A stretch of DNA of 17,283 nucleotides, taken from NCBI GenBank assembly GCA_903925435.1, contig CAIYFF010000161.1:1-17283 (forward strand), written 5' to 3'. This DNA is from an uncultured Planctomycetota bacterium (GTDB lineage: Bacteria > Planctomycetota > UBA1135 > UBA2386). The notes below the pieces were generated by a model. The model was not told where the DNA came from and made no database searches. It saw nothing but the letters and a program-made list of their open reading frames with translations. The translations under genes and the position numbers were made by a program. Positions 14,440 to 17,283 of the stretch are shown here, piece after piece. Numbering within the stretch: position 1 is the stretch's first letter; each line of letters starts with the position of its first letter.

Positions 14440-15432
14440 CTACTTGCCGGTCATCTCGTCGCGCATCGATGCCGCCTTCTGCGCGGCTTGCGTGCCCGAC
14501 CACTTCTTGGTGTTCGCGAACTTGTCGAGTTCTTCGGCGAGCTTGCGACGTTGCGCCAGCTTGGTCGGATCGAACTTGCCCACGACCTTGTCGAGCGCCT
14601 TCTGCGCCGCGAGTTCGTCCTGGATGCGTTCGTCCTTCGCAAACCGATCGAGTTCGGCCTTGGCGGCATCCGCAGGCGGAAGCCCGGCCCACTCTTTCTG
14701 CATCTTCTCCAGCGCCTTCTCCGCGGAGCCGTAGTCCGGGCCCTTGCCCAGTTCCGGCACGCGAGCCGACTGCCGCTCGATGCGCTTTGCCAAGTCCGCC
14801 TGCTGAGCCTCGTAGACCGCCTTCGACTCGTCGTCGAGGTTGGGCTGCGCGAGGGTCTTCGTCAGGAAGTCCTGGAGCTTCTTGTGCTCTTTCTTCGCCC
14901 ACATGGAGCGAAGCGCGTCGTACTTGGAGTCCGCCGGCAGCTTCGGGCCGAGCACCACGTTCTTCAGCTGTTCTTCGATGAAGCTCTCTGCAGGCTCGCG
15001 GTCCTTGGGAACGGTCAAGACCGTGCCGTCCGGCGCGATGCAGTAGATGCTCGGGAAGAAGCTGATGGCGTAGAGCTCGTTGACGCCCTTGGCGGTCACG
15101 AACGGGTACTTCGCACCAAGCTTGGTGATGAACGTTTCTTCGATCAACTTCTCGTTCTCATCGGACACGCCGATGAGCAGCAGCCCCCGATCCCGATACT
15201 TCTCGTAGAGAGAGTTCAGGTGCGGAACGGCTGCCTTACAGGGGCCTCACCAGGTCTGCGCGAAGTCGAGGATGACGAGCTTGCCTTCGAGCTCGTCGAA
15301 CTTGGTCGGGCCGTCGTTCCATGCCTTCTGGATCTCGAAGGCAGGCGCGACCGAGCCCTTGGCGAGCTGTGCGGGCAGAGCGCTCGCAAACAGCACGGCC
15401 GCGGCAGCGGCGATGTAGCGGGTCGGGTTCAT
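14440..15432 (-). CDS. Exported TlpA/thioredoxin-like protein, probable selenoprotein (UGPC active site)
   Basis: Read through one in-frame TGA, this frame gives 330 residues. A signal peptide (about residues 1-22, ending ALPAQ) leads to KGSVAPAFEIQKAW and KFDELEGKLVILDFAQTW. The TGA is residue 62, then GPCKAAVPHLNSLYEKY continues the fold, with RGLLLIGVSDENEK and the cis-proline loop SFFPSIYCIAPDG (P127). So W-U-GPCK replaces the WCGPCK of TlpA-like thiol-disulfide oxidoreductases; C65 is the resolving cysteine. The protein would act outside the cytoplasm, reducing or exchanging disulfides. Residues from about 150 to 330 form a charged Lys/Glu/Ala-rich helical extension. It is convergent with the secreted protein and divergent from metH. 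If TGA is a true stop, the alternatives are a pseudogene or a sequencing error. A start at GTG 15168 would lack the active site and is rejected. Confidence 0.78.
15218..15236 (-). promoter_or_regulatory. Candidate bacterial SECIS hairpin downstream of the TGA
   Basis: In the minus-strand mRNA, AGG (15236-15234) pairs with CCU (15220-15218) and, past a small internal loop, GC (15231-15230) pairs with GC (15223-15222). The 6-nt apical loop is CGUUCC. The loop G is its second base and 18 nt lie between it and the UGA, within the spacing described for bacterial SECIS elements, which require a G in the first two loop positions. A GU pair in the loop also occurs in E. coli fdhF. The stem is short and imperfect, so this is only a candidate. 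Confidence 0.4.
15247..15249 (-). other. In-frame TGA at the first active-site cysteine position (putative selenocysteine codon)
   Basis: The codon is TGA on the minus strand, following TGG (Trp61) and preceding GGC CCC TGT AAG (G-P-C-K). It stands exactly at the catalytic N-terminal cysteine of the thioredoxin CxxC motif, the position known to be selenocysteine in thioredoxin-like selenoproteins. One base change from TGC or TGT would also produce it, so error cannot be excluded. Confidence 0.75.
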
Positions 15433-15443
15433 GTTGGTTGGTT

Positions 15444-15458
15444 CCGGTCGAAGACCGG
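15444..15458 (-). promoter_or_regulatory. Hairpin in the leader of the thioredoxin-like gene
   Basis: A perfect 6-bp stem with a 3-nt loop (arms CCGGTC and GACCGG on either strand) ends 11 nt before the ATG at 15432 on the minus strand, in the position where a ribosome binding site would lie. It could influence translation of the thioredoxin-like protein or be incidental. Confidence 0.25.
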
Positions 15459-15560
15459 CGGGGCAGCGTAACCGCGCACGGGCTGAGGCCAAGACGCCGA
15501 TGTTCTCGATGCACACGCGGCACATGTTGCGAATGCGCCTGTGCGTCATGAGGGGCGAAT

Positions 15561-15580
15561 GGCCCATCGCGAACTGGGCC
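15561..15580 (+). other. Inverted repeat in the metH upstream region
   Basis: GGCCCA (15561-15566) and TGGGCC (15575-15580) form a 6-bp stem with an 8-nt loop, 26 nt before the metH ATG. The whole 174-nt divergent gap 15433-15606 holds the promoters of the thioredoxin-like gene and metH. I saw no conserved core of a cobalamin, SAM or SAH riboswitch there. The role of this repeat is unknown. Confidence 0.25.
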
Positions 15581-15606
15581 CTATGGCTATGCTCCCGCCC
15601 CGATTC

Positions 15607-17283
15607 ATGAACCGTCGATTTGATCCCCTGGAGCGTCAGGACCGGTTTCCCATCCTGCAGACCCTGAAAAACAGGGTCCTCGTCTTCGACGGCGGCATGG
15701 GGACGATGATCCAGCGCGCGAAACTCACGCTGGATGACTTCCACGGCAAGGAAGGCTGCAACGAGATCCTCGTGCGCACGCGGCCTGACGTGATCGAGAG
15801 CATCCACGCCGCTTACTTCGCGGCGGGCGCGGACGTCGTGGAGACGGACACGTTTGGCGGCCAACCCTATGTGCTCGCCGAGTTCGACATCGGGCACGAG
15901 GCCTTCGAACTCAACAAGCAGGGCGCCGCGCTCGCGCGCCGTGTCGCGGACAAGTTCAGCACGAAGGACCGCCCACGCTTTGTCTCGGGCTCGATCGGCC
16001 CGGGCACGCGCCTCGCGACGCTCGGACACATCTCCGGCGAAGAGCTCTACCAGGCGTATCGCGTGTTCGCGAAGGGCCTGATCGCTGGCGGCGCGGACTG
16101 CCTCAACATCGAGACTTGCCAGGACCTGTTGCAGGTCAAGCTCTCGATCCTCGCCGCGCGCGATGCGATGGAGGAGCTTGGCCGCGAGATCCCGATCTTC
16201 TGCACGGTCACGATCGAGACGACCGGCACGATGCTGGTCGGCAGCGACATCGCCGCGGCGCTCACGACGTTGGAGCACTTGCCGGTCGATGTGGTCGGCA
16301 TCAACTGCGCGACGGGCCCGGACCTCATGCAGGAGTCGGTGCGACACCTCGGCAAGCACTCGACGCGGCCCGTGATGGTGATGCCCAACGCGGGATTGCC
16401 GCGCAACGTCGGCGGCGTCGCGGTCTATGACCTCACGCCAGAGGAGCTCGGCCAATACCACGCGCGCTTCGTGCGCGAGTTTGGCGTCGGCGTGGTCGGC
16501 GGTTGTTGTGGCACCACGCCGGAGCACGTCGCTGCGGTGGCCAAGGCGGTGCAGGGCCTCGTTCCGATCGAGCGTCCGCGCGACTACGTGCCGCAGGTCG
16601 CGAGCCTGTTCCACTCCGTCCCGCTCACGCAGGACTCGGGCCCGTTGCTCATCGGCGAGCGCACAAATGCGAACGGCAGCAAGAAGTTCCGCGACCTGAT
16701 GCTCGCGCAGGACATCGAAGGCATGCTGGAGATCGCCAAGGAGCAGACGCACGAGGGCGCGCACATCCTCGATGTCTGCACCGCCTACGTCGGTCGCAAC
16801 GAGATCGCGGACATGACGGGCCTGCTGCGGCCGTTGGTCCAGAAGGTCACCGCTCCGGTGATGATCGACAGCACGCAGATCGACGTCGTCGAAGAGGCGC
16901 TCAAGGTCACGCCAGGCCGCGCGATCATCAACTCGATCAACCTCGAGGACGGCGAAGGCAAGGCCGACGAGTTGTGCAAGCTCGCGGTGCGCTACGGCGC
17001 GATGTTCGTTGCGCTCACGATCGACGAAGAGGGCATGGCCAAGACCGCGCAGCGCAAGCTCGAGGTCGCGCAGCGCATCTACGACATCGTCGTGAAGCGC
17101 CACGGCATGAAGCCCGAAGACCTGATCTTCGATCCGCTGACGTTCACGATCGGATCCGGCGACGAGGCCTCGCGCGACGCGGGCATCCAGACGTTGCTCG
17201 GCATCAAGCTGATCAAGGAGCGCATCCCTGGTGTGCGCACGATCCTCGGTCTGTCCAACATCAGCTTCGGCCTCGATCCCTAC
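15607..17283 (+). CDS. metH: Cobalamin-dependent methionine synthase MetH, 5' part (runs off the window)
   Basis: MetH transfers the methyl group of 5-methyltetrahydrofolate to homocysteine through cobalamin. The visible 559 residues include the homocysteine-binding barrel (about 15-325), opening with RVLVFDGGMGTMIQ and containing the zinc ligands C234 (GINCATGP) and C300/C301 (GGCCGTTPEH). The pterin-binding domain follows from about 345, starting LLIGERTNANGSKKFRDLM and continuing with HEGAHILDVC, VMIDST and IFDPLTF. The frame is open to the last base, so the cobalamin and reactivation domains must lie beyond 17283. The ATG at 15607 gives an N-terminus like other MetH proteins; an in-frame ATG at 15589 would add six residues. 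No Shine-Dalgarno is obvious. It diverges from the thioredoxin-like gene. Confidence 0.96.
   Translation, partial: MNRRFDPLERQDRFPILQTLKNRVLVFDGGMGTMIQRAKLTLDDFHGKEGCNEILVRTRPDVIESIHAAYFAAGADVVETDTFGGQPYVLAEFDIGHEAFELNKQGAALARRVADKFSTKDRPRFVSGSIGPGTRLATLGHISGEELYQAYRVFAKGLIAGGADCLNIETCQDLLQVKLSILAARDAMEELGREIPIFCTVTIETTGTMLVGSDIAAALTTLEHLPVDVVGINCATGPDLMQESVRHLGKHSTRPVMVMPNAGLPRNVGGVAVYDLTPEELGQYHARFVREFGVGVVGGCCGTTPEHVAAVAKAVQGLVPIERPRDYVPQVASLFHSVPLTQDSGPLLIGERTNANGSKKFRDLMLAQDIEGMLEIAKEQTHEGAHILDVCTAYVGRNEIADMTGLLRPLVQKVTAPVMIDSTQIDVVEEALKVTPGRAIINSINLEDGEGKADELCKLAVRYGAMFVALTIDEEGMAKTAQRKLEVAQRIYDIVVKRHGMKPEDLIFDPLTFTIGSGDEASRDAGIQTLLGIKLIKERIPGVRTILGLSNISFGLDPY

Noticed and set aside
14440..15168. 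A separate 242-residue gene starting at GTG 15168
   Set aside because: Its first residues are the middle of a thioredoxin fold; the active site and signal peptide lie directly upstream in the same frame across the TGA.
15433..15606. Cobalamin, SAM or SAH riboswitch upstream of metH
   Set aside because: I saw no conserved core of these classes, and the space is shared with a divergent promoter. A covariance-model search would be decisive.
15247..17103. A 618-residue minus-strand frame opposite metH
   Set aside because: Only its last 61 codons (from 15432) are real, as the N-terminus of the thioredoxin-like protein; the rest is antisense to a well-conserved metH and has no recognisable domain.

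Overview
The window is GC-rich, gene-dense bacterial DNA and reads as one continuous chromosomal region, with no tRNA, rRNA, CRISPR array or insertion sequence that I could see. A planctomycete (phylum Planctomycetota) is the most likely source. This rests mainly on the secreted protein at 13269-14360, whose C-terminal domain resembles one I recall from many secreted planctomycete proteins. It is an inference from memory, not a database result. TGA is the normal stop codon for most genes here, so the genetic code is standard.

Layout. (1) At 40-696 (minus) is a class I SAM-dependent methyltransferase, divergent from a 739-residue protein at 767-2986 (plus) that holds two GT-B glycosyltransferase-like units; only the second has an intact GT4 motif. 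(2) Positions 3071-12352 carry a tightly packed flagellar operon, all on plus: flgB, flgC, fliE, fliF, fliG, fliH, fliI, fliJ, a MotE/YlxF-like protein, fliL, fliM and fliN. It encodes the proximal rod proteins, MS-ring, C-ring rotor/switch, export ATPase with its regulator and stalk, and the FliL stator-associated protein. The hook genes (fliK, flgD, flgE) often found between motE/ylxF and fliL are absent, as are fliO/P/Q/R after fliN. (3) Positions 12441-14360 hold a predicted lipoprotein with two YCII/DABB-like units and a secreted two-domain protein. (4) On minus, 14440-15432 encodes an exported TlpA/thioredoxin-like protein, convergent with the preceding gene. (5) On plus, from 15607 past the window edge, is the 5' part of metH, cobalamin-dependent methionine synthase.

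The most notable feature is in the thioredoxin-like gene. Its reading frame is broken by one TGA (15249-15247) exactly where the first cysteine of the WCGPCK active site should be, giving W-(TGA)-G-P-C-K. Both sides of the TGA are clear thioredoxin fold in the same frame, and a small hairpin with G and U at the second and third loop positions starts about 10 nt after the TGA. The best reading is a selenoprotein with a UGPC redox site, exported and carrying a long charged helical C-terminal extension. Ordinary gene calling would either drop the gene or start it downstream of the active site. A sequencing error or recent nonsense mutation is the main alternative.

Most intergenic gaps are short. 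Inverted repeats without U-tracts follow several genes, the clearest being a double hairpin in the convergent gap 14361-14439. I saw no recognisable metabolite riboswitch upstream of metH.
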